Source of the DNA: Dehalococcoidia bacterium
Lineage (GTDB): Bacteria > Chloroflexota > Dehalococcoidia > Tepidiformales > Tepidiformaceae
Direction: 5' to 3'
DNA: 59,965 nucleotides
Assembly (NCBI GenBank): GCA_020853755.1
Contig: JADYYG010000002.1
Coordinates: 1-59,965 of the forward strand
Numbering within the stretch: the first letter of the stretch is position 1; the number at the start of each line of letters is the position of its first letter. Of this stretch, positions 25,105-33,860 are shown piece by piece. A program made the translations under genes and the position numbers. A model generated the notes under the pieces. It was not told where the DNA came from. It did not search any database and was given only the letters and a program-made list of their open reading frames with translations.

Positions 25105-25707
25105 ATGACTGCTGCCACCGCACCGGGGCCGGGGCGCCTCGAACGTCGCAAGGCCCGCACCCGTTCGGCCATCATCTCGGCCGCCAGCAAGCTGTTTCAC
25201 GAGCGAGGCTTTGAGGAAACCGCCATCCAGCACATCGCCGAACTGGCGGATACCGGTGTCGGCACGCTCTACGGGTACTTCGATTCGAAAGACGAAATCC
25301 TGCGCGAAGTGCTGCTGACCCAGCGGAACGAGGCGCTCGAAGAGTATTTCGCGTCGATTGATGAGAAAACACCGTACATTGAGCGGGCGGTAGCCGCGAT
25401 CCGGACGCTGGCGAACTACCTCTGCAAGAACCGCCGGATCCTGGTCGCCGCGCTCCAGGTAGGGGCGCGCAACCCCCGCGTCGACGAACTGCAGGTGGCG
25501 TGGCTGCACGAAGGTTTCCGGGAGATGATCGAGGCCGGGATCCAGGCCGGCGAGTTCCGCCCGCTGCCGCTCGATCCGACCGTCCGGATGCTCGTGGGGA
25601 CGACGATGCTGGCCATGCTCGGCATCGCCACCTGGTCCGGCGAAGAGGACAAGCCGGGCACCATCGCCGAACTCGAAGAACTCGTTCGCGGTGTGCTGGC
25701 GCGGTAG
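25105..25707 (+). CDS. TetR-family transcriptional regulator
   Basis: A 200-residue regulator. The HTH is RSAIISAASKLFHERGFEET, AIQHIAELADTGVGTLYGYF, then DSKDEILREVL, the standard TetR DNA-binding unit. The C-terminal ligand domain is helical. ATG 25105 has GAGGGGA upstream; an in-frame ATG at 25030 overlaps a TAGAGT -10-like hexamer and is less likely. The ligand is unknown. It is followed after 4 bases by an MmcQ/YjbR gene. Confidence 0.9.
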   Translation: MTAATAPGPGRLERRKARTRSAIISAASKLFHERGFEETAIQHIAELADTGVGTLYGYFDSKDEILREVLLTQRNEALEEYFASIDEKTPYIERAVAAIRTLANYLCKNRRILVAALQVGARNPRVDELQVAWLHEGFREMIEAGIQAGEFRPLPLDPTVRMLVGTTMLAMLGIATWSGEEDKPGTIAELEELVRGVLAR

Positions 25708-25711
25708 CCCG

Positions 25712-26107
25712 ATGGCCACTCAGGACGACGTTCGCCGCATCGCCAGCTCACTCCCGGGGGTGGTCGAAGAGGAGAGCCGGTTCGGCTTCAACGTGGTGAG
25801 TGGGAAAAAGCCCAAACAGTTCGCCTGGGTGTGGCTCGAACGGACGCACCCGAAGAAGGCGCGCGTGCCCCAGCCGAAGGTGCTCGCCGTTCGCGTGACC
25901 GGCGAGGAAGAGAAGGACTTCCTCGTCCACGCACAGCCGGAAGTGTTCTTCACCGAAGCCCACTACAACGGCTACCCGGCGGTCCTCATCCGTCTCGAAG
26001 CCATCACCCTGGACCACCTCGAAACGATGATCGTGAACGCCTGGCACCTTCAGGCCTCGAAGGCGCTCATCGCCGAGTACGCCGCGCGGGCGGGGGCCGG
26101 AGGGTAA
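25712..26107 (+). CDS. MmcQ/YjbR family protein (DUF419)
   Basis: A 131-residue protein of the YjbR fold (double-wing DNA-binding-like). It has DVRRIASSLPGVVEEESRFG, a mid-section KVLAVRVTGEEEKDFLVHAQ, then PEVFFTEAHYNGYPAVLIRL and a C-terminal helix DHLETMIVNAWHLQASKALI. YjbR proteins are small, possibly nucleic-acid binding, and of unsettled role. It lies 4 bases after the tetR gene, so the two form an operon. Confidence 0.82.
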   Translation: MATQDDVRRIASSLPGVVEEESRFGFNVVSGKKPKQFAWVWLERTHPKKARVPQPKVLAVRVTGEEEKDFLVHAQPEVFFTEAHYNGYPAVLIRLEAITLDHLETMIVNAWHLQASKALIAEYAARAGAGG

Positions 26108-26169
26108 GGGGTTCAGGCGTTGTTCAAGGGAACGCAGGTTGGTTGGCGGGGATTCGTACGAAGGTGCGC

Positions 26170-26718
26170 TCACTTCACGCCCCGCAGTTCGGCCAGAAGG
26201 TCACGCCGCTCCGCCGCGGAGATGAGTCCTTCGCGGTGCGCTTCCTCCGTTGCCGCTTCTAGCCGCGCGGTGAGCACGGTCCCTTGGCAGGCGCGAATGG
26301 CCGCAGCGACAGTCAGCGACGGTACGAGCTCATAGCGGGTGAGTTCGTGTGGCGCTGCCGACTCGCGAACGATTTCGATCCAGGCCGGCAGCGTCGCGCG
26401 GACGCGCCTCGACGTCCCGACCCGGATGCGGGGCGGGTTTACCAGCGCGAGCTGGTGGAGGGCGAGGACGGCGTCGCCCGTGAGATGCGCGTCTCCGCCA
26501 ACCTGGGCGACCGCCTCGTAGAACTGGTCGTACCGGGTCGGCGGAATGTCGTCGAAGCGGTAGAGCCCGTAGCCGATGTGGCGGATGTGGCCGCGGTCAG
26601 ATAGCTTCCCCATTTCGATCACAGGTACACCGATCTGCCCGGCCTCTCCAGTGGAGATGTAGCCGTACTGCCCCAGCGCCAGTTCCCGGGCGCGCCACCG
26701 ATAGGTCTCAGCGATCAT
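26170..26718 (-). CDS. AbiEi-like antitoxin/transcriptional regulator
   Basis: A 182-residue protein resembling AbiEi-family antitoxins of type IV systems. The N-terminal winged helix reads ARELALGQYGYISTGEAGQI, VPVIEMGKLSDRGHIRHIGY and GLYRFDDIPP. It continues with the family marker GGDAHLTGDAVLALHQLALV and a Pro-rich VNPPRIRVGTSRRV. No AbiEii toxin follows, so it is an orphan antitoxin or regulator. A 34-bp palindrome abuts its start codon and overlaps a -10 (TAAGGT, 6 bases before ATG), which points to autorepression of a leaderless mRNA. Confidence 0.78.
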   Translation of the reverse strand: MIAETYRWRARELALGQYGYISTGEAGQIGVPVIEMGKLSDRGHIRHIGYGLYRFDDIPPTRYDQFYEAVAQVGGDAHLTGDAVLALHQLALVNPPRIRVGTSRRVRATLPAWIEIVRESAAPHELTRYELVPSLTVAAAIRACQGTVLTARLEAATEEAHREGLISAAERRDLLAELRGVK

Positions 26719-26752
26719 GGCACAACCTTACCACTTTCGGTAAAGTTGTGCC
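26719..26752 (-). promoter_or_regulatory. Palindromic operator over the AbiEi-like promoter
   Basis: Arms GGCACAACCTTACC (26719-26732) and GGTAAAGTTGTGCC (26739-26752) are reverse complements at 13 of 14 positions around a 6-base centre. The left arm contains the predicted -10 of the gene and touches its ATG. Such placement is expected for a self-repressing antitoxin. Confidence 0.75.
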
Positions 26753-26756
26753 ACAT

Positions 26757-29138
26757 CTAACCCCCCACGTACGCTGCCAGGTGCTGCCCGGTGAGCGTGG
26801 ATTTCGCTTCGACGAGGGCTGCGGGCGTGCCTTCGAACACCACCCTGCCGCCGTCGTGGCCGGCCCCGGGGCCGAGGTCGATGATCCAGTCCGCGTGGGC
26901 CATCACCGCCTGGTGGTGTTCGATGACAATGACGGACTTCCCCGAATCGACGAGGTGGTCGAGCAACGCGAGCAGGCGGGCGACGTCGGCGAGGTGGAGC
27001 CCGGCCGTCGGCTCATCGAGCACGTAAACGCCGCCCTTTTCGCCCAGGTGGGTGGCCAGCTTGAGTCGCTGGCGCTCGCCGCCCGAGAGGGTGGTGAGCG
27101 GCTGCCCGAGGCGAAGGTAGCCAAGCCCCACGTCGACGATTCGCTGGACGATGGCGTGAGCTGCGGGGACCTTCGTCTCCGCGCTCTTGAAGAACGCCGC
27201 CGCTTCCGCCGCGGGCAGGTCGAGCACCTCTGCGATGTTCAGGCCACCGAGCCGGTATTCGAGCACCGCCGCATCGAACCGTTTGCCGCCGCAGTCCTCG
27301 CAGACCGAGGAGACACCGGCCATGATGCCGAGGTCGCTGTAAACCACGCCGGCGCCGTTACAGGTGGGGCAGGCGCCCTCGCTGTTCGCGCTGAAGAGCG
27401 CCGCCTTCACGCCGTTCGCCTTCGCGAACGCCGTGCGCACCGGGTCGAGCGCGCCGGTGTAGGTCGCCGGATTGCTCCGCCGGGAACCGCGAATCGCCGC
27501 CTGGTCGATGGCCACGACGCCTTCGCGGCCGCTGACCGAGCCGTGGATGAGCGAGCTCTTGCCCGAACCGGCGACGCCCGTGACCACCACGAGCACGCCG
27601 AGGGGGATATCCACGTCGACGTTCTGCAGGTTGTTCGTCTTCGCGCCGCGGACCGGGATGACGCCCGTGGGTTGGCGCACCGAGGGCTTGAGCGCGGCCC
27701 GGTACGAGAGGTGGCGGCCCGTGATGGTGTCGCTGGCGACGAGGTCTTCGTAGGCGCCCTCGAAGGTAACTTCGCCGCCGGCCGCGCCCGCCCCGGGCCC
27801 GAGGTCGACGACATGGTCGGCGATGGCGATGGTCTCCGGTTTGTGTTCGACCACGAGCACCGTGTTGCCCTTGTCGCGGAGCTGGAGGAGGAGCGTGTTC
27901 ATCCGCTGGATGTCGTGCGGGTGGAGGCCGATCGTCGGCTCATCGAAGATGTAGGTGACGTCGGTCAGCGCGGACCCGAGGTGGCGGATCATTTTCGTCC
28001 GCTGGGCTTCGCCGCCGGAGAGTGTCCCCGCCGGCCGGTCGAGCGAGAGGTAGCCCAGGCCAATTTCGACAAACGAATCGAGGGCGTGGCCGAGCGCCTC
28101 GATGAGCGGCCCGACCGCCGGATCCGTGATACCGCGCACCCAGCCGGCAAGTTCGCTGATCTGCATTGCACAGACGTCCGCGATGTTCTTCCCGGCGATC
28201 CTGGAGGAGCGCGCCTCGGGCGCGAGGCGCGTCCCGTCGCAGTCAGGGCAGCGGGTGAACGTGGCCGCCCGCTCGACGAACGCCCGGACGTGCGGCTGCA
28301 GGCTGTCGATGTCCTTCGAGAGCATCGACTTCTGGATGCGCGCGATGACCCCCTCGTAGGTCAGGTTGATGCCGTCGACCTTGATCTTCGTCGGCTCCTT
28401 GTAGAGGAGGTCGTGCAGCTCGTTCTTGTTGAACTTCTTGATGGGCTTGTTGGCATCGAAAAAGCCGCAGCCGTTGAAGATGCGGCCGAACCAGCCGTCC
28501 ATGCTGTAGCCGGGGACGAGAAGCGCGCCTTCGTTGAGCGACTTCTCCGCGTCATAGATCTGGGTGAGGTCGATGTCGTTGACGCTGCCCCGGCCCTCGC
28601 AGCGCGGGCACATTCCGCCGAGGCGGTTGAACGTCTTCGCGACGGTCTTCGTGGCCGCGCCGCGCTGAACGGTGAGCCCGCCCGAGGCGCTGACCGACGG
28701 CACATTGAACGAGAACGCGTTCGGCGGCCCGATGTGCGGGTCGCCCAGCCGGCTGAAGAGGATGCGCAGCATGGCGTTCGCGTCGGTGGCCGTGCCCACG
28801 GTGGAACGCGGGTCCGCGCCGAGCCGGTCCTGGCCAACCGTGATGGCCGTCGTCAGCCCGTCGAGGACATCCACGTCCGGGCGGGACATCGTCGGCATGA
28901 AGCCCTGGACGAAGGCGCTGTAGGTCTCGTTGATGAGCCGCTGTGATTCGGCCGCGATGGTGGAGAAGACGAGCGAACTCTTGCCCGAACCGGAGACGCC
29001 GGTGAACGCCGTCAGCCGCCGCTTCGGCAGTTCGACGCTGATGTTCTTCAGGTTGTTCTCCCGCGCGCCATACATGCGGATCATGTCGTGGCTGTCGGCC
29101 GGGCTGCCGCCGGCGTCCGGTGCGGTGCGGCTGGTCAT
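26757..29138 (-). CDS. UvrA-like ABC ATPase (DrrC/short UvrA class)
   Basis: A 793-residue tandem-ABC protein, shorter than true UvrA (about 950). The first Walker A is GVSGSGKSSL and the second GVAGSGKSSL. The signatures are LSGGEAQR and LSGGERQR, and Walker B segments end IFDEPTIGLHP and VLDEPTAGLH. Zinc-finger cysteines appear in CPRCEGRG, CPDCDGTR, CPTCNGAG and CEDCGGKR. This form matches the UvrA-like proteins used in drug self-resistance (DrrC of daunorubicin producers) rather than the housekeeping excinuclease. It is downstream of AraC and VOC genes in one operon, which favours resistance to a DNA-binding compound. Confidence 0.9.
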   Translation of the reverse strand: MTSRTAPDAGGSPADSHDMIRMYGARENNLKNISVELPKRRLTAFTGVSGSGKSSLVFSTIAAESQRLINETYSAFVQGFMPTMSRPDVDVLDGLTTAITVGQDRLGADPRSTVGTATDANAMLRILFSRLGDPHIGPPNAFSFNVPSVSASGGLTVQRGAATKTVAKTFNRLGGMCPRCEGRGSVNDIDLTQIYDAEKSLNEGALLVPGYSMDGWFGRIFNGCGFFDANKPIKKFNKNELHDLLYKEPTKIKVDGINLTYEGVIARIQKSMLSKDIDSLQPHVRAFVERAATFTRCPDCDGTRLAPEARSSRIAGKNIADVCAMQISELAGWVRGITDPAVGPLIEALGHALDSFVEIGLGYLSLDRPAGTLSGGEAQRTKMIRHLGSALTDVTYIFDEPTIGLHPHDIQRMNTLLLQLRDKGNTVLVVEHKPETIAIADHVVDLGPGAGAAGGEVTFEGAYEDLVASDTITGRHLSYRAALKPSVRQPTGVIPVRGAKTNNLQNVDVDIPLGVLVVVTGVAGSGKSSLIHGSVSGREGVVAIDQAAIRGSRRSNPATYTGALDPVRTAFAKANGVKAALFSANSEGACPTCNGAGVVYSDLGIMAGVSSVCEDCGGKRFDAAVLEYRLGGLNIAEVLDLPAAEAAAFFKSAETKVPAAHAIVQRIVDVGLGYLRLGQPLTTLSGGERQRLKLATHLGEKGGVYVLDEPTAGLHLADVARLLALLDHLVDSGKSVIVIEHHQAVMAHADWIIDLGPGAGHDGGRVVFEGTPAALVEAKSTLTGQHLAAYVGG

Positions 29139-29172
29139 CTGGTGCTGGCCCCCGGGAAAGGTTCGGGCCTGA

Positions 29173-29577
29173 TCAGCCGCGGACCTGGTTGATGCGAATG
29201 AGGTTGCCCGATGGGTCCCTGAGCGCGCAATCGCGCACGCCCCAGAACTGGTCCGCCGGCTCCTGGACGATTTCGGCACCGGCCGCCTTCAGTTTCGCGA
29301 ACGTGGCATCGAGGTCCTCGGCGGCGAAGTGGACGCCGTTGAGCGCGCCTTTCGCCAGCAACCCCGCGACGATGTCGCCGTCAGCCGGGCTGCCGCTCAC
29401 GTAGTTCGTGAGGACGATCTCGATCCCCGGCTGGGAGGGCGCGCCGACGGTGACCCAGCGGTAGCCCTCGTTCGCTACGTCGTTCCGGACTTCGAGGCCG
29501 AGGCTGTCACGGTAGAAGGAGAGGGCGAGGTCCGCATCGTGGACCTGGACGAAGCAGCGAGCGAGTGCAATGTTCAT
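29173..29577 (-). CDS. VOC (glyoxalase/bleomycin-resistance) family protein
   Basis: A 134-residue protein of paired beta-alpha-beta-beta-beta units. It begins ALARCFVQVHDADLALSFYR, then DSLGLEVRNDVANEGYRWVT, and ends VRDCALRDPSGNLIRINQV, the usual VOC metal-site and closing strand. It lies between the AraC regulator (5-base gap) and the UvrA-like gene (34-base gap). The role (small-molecule binding, lyase or drug sequestration) is open. Confidence 0.88.
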   Translation of the reverse strand: MNIALARCFVQVHDADLALSFYRDSLGLEVRNDVANEGYRWVTVGAPSQPGIEIVLTNYVSGSPADGDIVAGLLAKGALNGVHFAAEDLDATFAKLKAAGAEIVQEPADQFWGVRDCALRDPSGNLIRINQVRG

Positions 29578-29582
29578 GGCGC

Positions 29583-30029
29583 CTATTCTGGAACTGGCTT
29601 CGCGGCGCTGGCTTCTTCGATCCTGACCAATGGCCGCCGCGGGCGGGTGATTTCGCGGGCCACGCAGCCCGGCACCGGCGCCAGCCCGCTGTGGTCGCGG
29701 GCACGGTAAGCAGTCGGCGTCTCACCCACGAGTTCCGTGAAGCGGGCGCTGAAGGAGCCGAGCGAAGAGCAGCCGACCTCGAAGCAGACTTCGGTGACCG
29801 ACAGGTCGCCCCGGCGGAGGAGCCATTTCGCCCGTTCGATGCGGCGCGTCATCAGGTACGAGTACGGCGTTTCGCCATAGGCCGCCCGAAACTCGCGCGC
29901 GAAGTGGGCCTCGGACATGAGCGCCGCCTGGGCGAGGTTCGCGACTTTCAGCGGGCTGGCGTACTCGCGGTCCATCAGGTCGCGTGCGCGGCGCAGATGG
30001 GTGAGGTTGGCCAGTTGCTCGGGCGTCAT
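29583..30029 (-). CDS. AraC-family transcriptional regulator (HTH-only)
   Basis: A 148-residue protein made almost only of the AraC DNA-binding domain: [20 protein letters not shown] with [14 protein letters not shown], then [20 protein letters not shown] with [14 protein letters not shown]. The C-terminal tail is short and no effector domain is present. TACAGT (30037-30042, minus strand) ends 7 bases before the ATG with no ribosome site. It probably controls the VOC and UvrA-like genes that follow. Confidence 0.9.
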   Translation of the reverse strand: MTPEQLANLTHLRRARDLMDREYASPLKVANLAQAALMSEAHFAREFRAAYGETPYSYLMTRRIERAKWLLRRGDLSVTEVCFEVGCSSLGSFSARFTELVGETPTAYRARDHSGLAPVPGCVAREITRPRRPLVRIEEASAAKPVPE

Positions 30030-30145
30030 GCAGGTCACTGTACGGGCGCATGCCGCGTTCGCCAATGGGAGACGGCGCGCGCCCGTGGAAGCGCTACCCG
30101 CGCCCGGGCTGGTACGATCCCGGCATTCTCAAGGGAGCGCCGCCG

Positions 30146-30724
30146 TTGACAACTCCCCCGGGCCCGGACCAGGCCCGCATCAAAGCCGCCGTCACCGAAC
30201 TGCTGAGCGCCATCGGCGAAGACCCCGCCCGCGAAGGCCTGCTGGAGACGCCCCGCCGCATCGCCGAGATGTACAGCGACATCTTCGATGGCCTCTTCAA
30301 CGACCCGAAGGAGCACCTCGGCGTCGTCTTCTCGGTTGCGCATGACGAACTGGTGCTGCTGCGGAACATCCCCTTCTATTCGATGTGCGAGCACCACTTC
30401 CTGCCGTTTCACGGCGAGGCTCACGTGGGCTACATCCCCGATGGGCGTGTCGTCGGTATTTCGAAGCTGGCGCGTGTGGTTGAAGGCTTCGCCAAGCGCC
30501 CCCAGATCCAGGAACAGCTCACCAGCCAGATCGCCGAAGCGATCATGGAGGTGCTGGAACCGGACGGCGTGGCCGTCGTCATCGAAGCCGAGCACCTCTG
30601 TATGACCATGCGCGGGGTGAGGAAGCCGGGCAGCCGGATGGTGACGAGTGCGATGCGCGGGAACTTTAAGCGCTCCGCGGTAACCCGGGCCGAATTCCTC
30701 AGCCTGGTCCACGGCCAGCACTGA
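30146..30724 (+). CDS. folE: GTP cyclohydrolase I
   Basis: A 192-residue enzyme that converts GTP to dihydroneopterin triphosphate, the first step of folate synthesis. Zinc ligands are Cys81 with the following His pair in MCEHHFLPF, and Cys152 in [28 protein letters not shown] and [20 protein letters not shown] are diagnostic. The TTG start is supported by AAGGGAG about 9 bases upstream and a TACGAT -10 at 30113-30118. A longer in-frame reading from 30050 overlaps this promoter and is rejected. Confidence 0.96.
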   Translation: MTTPPGPDQARIKAAVTELLSAIGEDPAREGLLETPRRIAEMYSDIFDGLFNDPKEHLGVVFSVAHDELVLLRNIPFYSMCEHHFLPFHGEAHVGYIPDGRVVGISKLARVVEGFAKRPQIQEQLTSQIAEAIMEVLEPDGVAVVIEAEHLCMTMRGVRKPGSRMVTSAMRGNFKRSAVTRAEFLSLVHGQH

Positions 30725-30730
30725 CCGTGG

Positions 30731-31801
30731 TCAGGCGATGCCGCGAAGCCGCGGGTCTGCGGCGCGTTCGGTCGCGGCGAAAGCCCCGCCGATGAGCGCC
30801 TCGCAGCGCGCCCCGAGTCCTTCGAAGCCCTCGCCGACCGTTTCGCCGGCGAGGAAGCGGGCGTGGATGCCCTCGACGATGACCGCGAGCTTGTAGCGGG
30901 CGAAGATCTCGTACCACTCGATGCTGGAGACGTCGCGGCCGCTGAGCCGGGCGTATTCGGCGACCAGTTCGGCGCGGGTGAGGAAACCGGGGAGCGCCGT
31001 GGCAGCACTCGTCGCATTGAGTGCGATGTACTCCGGCGCGTCAGTTGCTTCGCCCCAGTACCCCAGCGTGTAACCCAGGTCGGAAAGCGGGTCACCGAGC
31101 GTCGCCATCTCCCAGTCGAGCACGGCAACAACGCGCCCGGGGTTCGCGGCGTCGAGCATCATGTTCCCGAGGCGGTAGTCGCCGTGGACGATCGTCGGCG
31201 CGGGCGAATTGGGGATGCTGTTGCGCAGGCGGCGGATGAGTTCGGGCAGTTCCTTGATCGGGCGCGTCTCGGAGCGGTCCCACTGTTCGGACCAACGCCG
31301 GACCTGGCGTTCGAGGTAGCCCTCCGGCCGGCCGAATTCGCCGAGTCCGACGGCGTTGTAGTCGATAGCGTGCAACTGGACGAGGGTTTCGACGAGGGCA
31401 TGGCCGATCTTGCGCCGCTGTGGTGGTTCGTCTGCGAACCCGGCGGGCACGCTCTCGGCGATGATCACGCCCTCGCAGTAGTTCATCACGTAGAACGGGT
31501 AGTCGTTGACCGCCGGGTCCTCGCAGAGGGCGACCGGGACTGGCGCGGGGAAGTTCGCCTTCGCGATGCCGGAGAGGACCCGGTGCTCGCGCGCCATGTC
31601 GTGCGCCGTCGGCAGGACGTGGCCGAGCGGCGGGCGGCGCAGCACCCAGCTTCCGTTCGCGTTGTCGGCGCGGTAGGTCAGGTTCGAACGGCCGCCGCTA
31701 ATGAAGGAGAAGGTGAGCGGCGCATCGCCGCCGGGCACGTTTTCGGCGAAGAAGCGGCTGACAGCGTCGTACTTGATTCCGGCGGGGACGTTCTCTTGCA
31801 T
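30731..31801 (-). CDS. APH-type phosphotransferase (ACAD10/11-kinase-like)
   Basis: A 356-residue protein kinase-fold phosphotransferase. It has a Gly/Ser loop (FISGGRSNLTYRADN), VLRRPPLG, the catalytic loop IVHGDYRLGNMMLD and the metal-binding VLDWEMATLGDPLSDLG. The last two are hallmarks of the subfamily related to the kinase domain of ACAD10/ACAD11, which helps degrade 4-hydroxy acids. That fits the acyl-CoA metabolism elsewhere in the window. TATACT (31810-31815, minus strand) ends 8 bases before ATG. It is convergent with folE. Confidence 0.9.
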   Translation of the reverse strand: MQENVPAGIKYDAVSRFFAENVPGGDAPLTFSFISGGRSNLTYRADNANGSWVLRRPPLGHVLPTAHDMAREHRVLSGIAKANFPAPVPVALCEDPAVNDYPFYVMNYCEGVIIAESVPAGFADEPPQRRKIGHALVETLVQLHAIDYNAVGLGEFGRPEGYLERQVRRWSEQWDRSETRPIKELPELIRRLRNSIPNSPAPTIVHGDYRLGNMMLDAANPGRVVAVLDWEMATLGDPLSDLGYTLGYWGEATDAPEYIALNATSAATALPGFLTRAELVAEYARLSGRDVSSIEWYEIFARYKLAVIVEGIHARFLAGETVGEGFEGLGARCEALIGGAFAATERAADPRLRGIA

Positions 31802-31884
31802 CGCCGCCAAGTATAGGCAGCGGCTGCGGCGGCGGCGAAACACGTCACTGTCTCCCCCCGCCGCTGTGATGCGACAATAACGCG

Positions 31885-33363
31885 ATGCCGCAACCCGGAT
31901 TCGTCACACTCGTCGGCGCAGGACCCGGAGACCCGGGCCTGGTAACGGTCGCCGGTCTGCGCGCGCTCGAAACGGCCGACGTGGTCGTGTACGACGCGCT
32001 GGCCGCGCCCGAACTCCTCGATGCATGCCGCCCGGACGCGGAACGGATCGATGCAGGGAAGCGCGCGGGCGCCCACGCCATGCCCCAGGAAGCGACCAAC
32101 GCACTCCTCGTCGCGAAGGCCCGCGAAGGCAAGCGCGTCGTCCGCCTCAAGGGCGGCGACCCGTTCGTTTTCGGCCGCGGCGGCGAAGAGGCGCTCGCGC
32201 TGCGGGCGGCGGGCGTGCCGTTCGCCGTCATCCCGGGCGTGACCTCGGCGGTGGCCGTGCCGGTGTACGCTGGCATCCCCGTGACTCAGCGGGGTATGGC
32301 CCGGAGCTTTGCCGTCATCAGCGGGGCCGAATCAACCATCGACAGCCACGACTGGGACGCGCTCGCCCGCATCGATACGCTCGTCGTCCTGATGGGAGCG
32401 GCCGCCCTCGGCGACCTCTGCGCGAAGCTCATCGCCGCGGGCCGGGACCCGGCGACCCCGGCTGCCGCCATCGCCCACGGCACGCTGCCCACGCAGTCCA
32501 GCGTGCTGGCCGACCTGGCCACGCTCGCCGAAGCAGTGCGCGGAGCTGCCCTGCCGACGCCGCTGCTGACCGTCATCGGGGATGTGGCTGCGATGACTGA
32601 CACGCTCGCATGGCGGACCGCGCTGCCGCTCGCCGGCAGGCTGGTCGCCATCACGCGGACGCGCGTCCAGGCCAGCCAGTTGCGGGCCGCGCTTTCCAAT
32701 CTCGGCGCGCGCGTCGTCGAAGTCCCGGTGCTCGATATCCGTTTCCCGGCGGTGGTGTTGCCCGATACCCCGGAGGCGGGCGTGCGCTGGGAGTGGGTGG
32801 TGCTCGCCAGCCAAAACGGCGTCGCAGGGCTGACTCGCGCCGTCCGCGAGGCTGGCCACGACGCACGCTGGTTCGCCGGGGCGAAGCTCGCCGCGGTCGG
32901 CCCGGCGACAGCTGCAGCACTCACCGAGTCCGGACTGCGCGCGGACTTCGTGCCGGCGACCGCGGACGCCGAGCACCTCGCGGCTGAACTGCCGCTGGCG
33001 GCGGGCGAGCGCGTCCTCCTTGCCTGCGGGTCGCTCAGCGGTGACGGCCTCGAAGCGGCCCTTGCTGCGCGCGGCGCCGCGGTCGACCGCCTGACCGTGT
33101 ACGAAACCGCCCCCGCACCGCTCGATGAGGCGCGGCTGGCCGCCCTCTGCGGCGCTGACGCCGTGACGTTCGCCAGCGCATCAGCCGCACGCTTCCTCGC
33201 ACAGGCCCTCGGCGAACGCTCGCTCCCGGCGGCCACGAAGCTGTGCGCCATCGGCCCCCAGGCCGCGAGTGCGACCCGCGAAGCCTTCGGGCGCGTCGAT
33301 GCCATCGCCGCCGAACCGTCGGTCGAGGCCCTCGCTGCAGCCGTGCTGGAGGCGCTCACATGA
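31885..33363 (+). CDS. cobA-hemD: Fused uroporphyrinogen-III C-methyltransferase and uroporphyrinogen-III synthase
   Basis: A 492-residue bifunctional protein. Residues 1-245 are a SUMT (CobA/CysG-A type): VGAGPGDPGLVTVAGLRALE, RLKGGDPFVFGRGGEEALAL and VIPGVTSAVAVPVYAGIPVT are all diagnostic. Residues 250-492 are HemD, with LVAITRTRVQASQLRAALSN, then EWVVLASQNGV, and LLACGSLSGDGLEAALAARG near the C-terminus. The fusion converts hydroxymethylbilane to uroporphyrinogen III and then to precorrin-2. GACAAT ends 6 bases before ATG (probable leaderless start) and opens the operon. The stop overlaps the next ATG. Confidence 0.94.
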   Translation: MPQPGFVTLVGAGPGDPGLVTVAGLRALETADVVVYDALAAPELLDACRPDAERIDAGKRAGAHAMPQEATNALLVAKAREGKRVVRLKGGDPFVFGRGGEEALALRAAGVPFAVIPGVTSAVAVPVYAGIPVTQRGMARSFAVISGAESTIDSHDWDALARIDTLVVLMGAAALGDLCAKLIAAGRDPATPAAAIAHGTLPTQSSVLADLATLAEAVRGAALPTPLLTVIGDVAAMTDTLAWRTALPLAGRLVAITRTRVQASQLRAALSNLGARVVEVPVLDIRFPAVVLPDTPEAGVRWEWVVLASQNGVAGLTRAVREAGHDARWFAGAKLAAVGPATAAALTESGLRADFVPATADAEHLAAELPLAAGERVLLACGSLSGDGLEAALAARGAAVDRLTVYETAPAPLDEARLAALCGADAVTFASASAARFLAQALGERSLPAATKLCAIGPQAASATREAFGRVDAIAAEPSVEALAAAVLEALT

Positions 33364-33860
33364 GCCTGCTCATCGACCTCCAGCCATCTGCTGGCCCGGC
33401 GCTCGTCGTTGGCGGCGGGAGGATCGCGCTGCGAAAGGTCCGCAACCTGCTGGACGGCGGTTTCCGCGTGACCGTGGTCGCGCCGGAAGTCTGCGCCGAA
33501 CTTCGAGGACTGCCCGGCCTGGCCATCGAGCAGCGGCCCTTCGAAGATGCCGACATCGAACGCGGGGAACGCTGGGCGCTCGTCTGCGCCTGCACGAACG
33601 CGCGCGCGGTGAACCGGCGCATCGGCGAACTCGCTCGCTCCCGCGGCATCCTCTCCGTGGTCACCGACGCGCGCGAGGAGAGCACGTTCTTCACACCCGC
33701 GACCTCCCGAAACGGCGGCGTCACCGTGGCCATTTCGACCGGCGGCGCCTCCCCGGCCCAGGCGAAGGCGCTCCGCGACCGGGTCGTCGCGGCGCTCGGC
33801 GAGGATTGGGGCTCGAACCTCGAACCCGCCGCTGCAGCCGGAAACGAGGGAGACGCATGA
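33360..33860 (+). CDS. Precorrin-2 dehydrogenase (Met8/SirC-like)
   Basis: A 166-residue NAD-binding protein. It starts MSLLIDLQPSAGPALVVGGG and RIALRKVRNLLDGGFRVTVV, the Rossmann start of Met8/CysG-B. It includes CACTNARAVNRRIGELARSR and FFTPATSRNGGVTVAISTGG with ASPAQAKALRDRV. It oxidises precorrin-2 to sirohydrochlorin, leading to siroheme. Length is about that of short SirC rather than full Met8, so metal insertion is probably done by the CbiX-like gene next to it. ATGA overlap occurs on both sides. Confidence 0.9.
   Translation: MSLLIDLQPSAGPALVVGGGRIALRKVRNLLDGGFRVTVVAPEVCAELRGLPGLAIEQRPFEDADIERGERWALVCACTNARAVNRRIGELARSRGILSVVTDAREESTFFTPATSRNGGVTVAISTGGASPAQAKALRDRVVAALGEDWGSNLEPAAAAGNEGDA

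Noticed and set aside
26748..28946. A 732-codon open frame on the plus strand opposite the UvrA-like gene.
   Set aside because: Shadow of the UvrA-like ATPase, whose Walker, signature and zinc motifs establish the other strand as coding.
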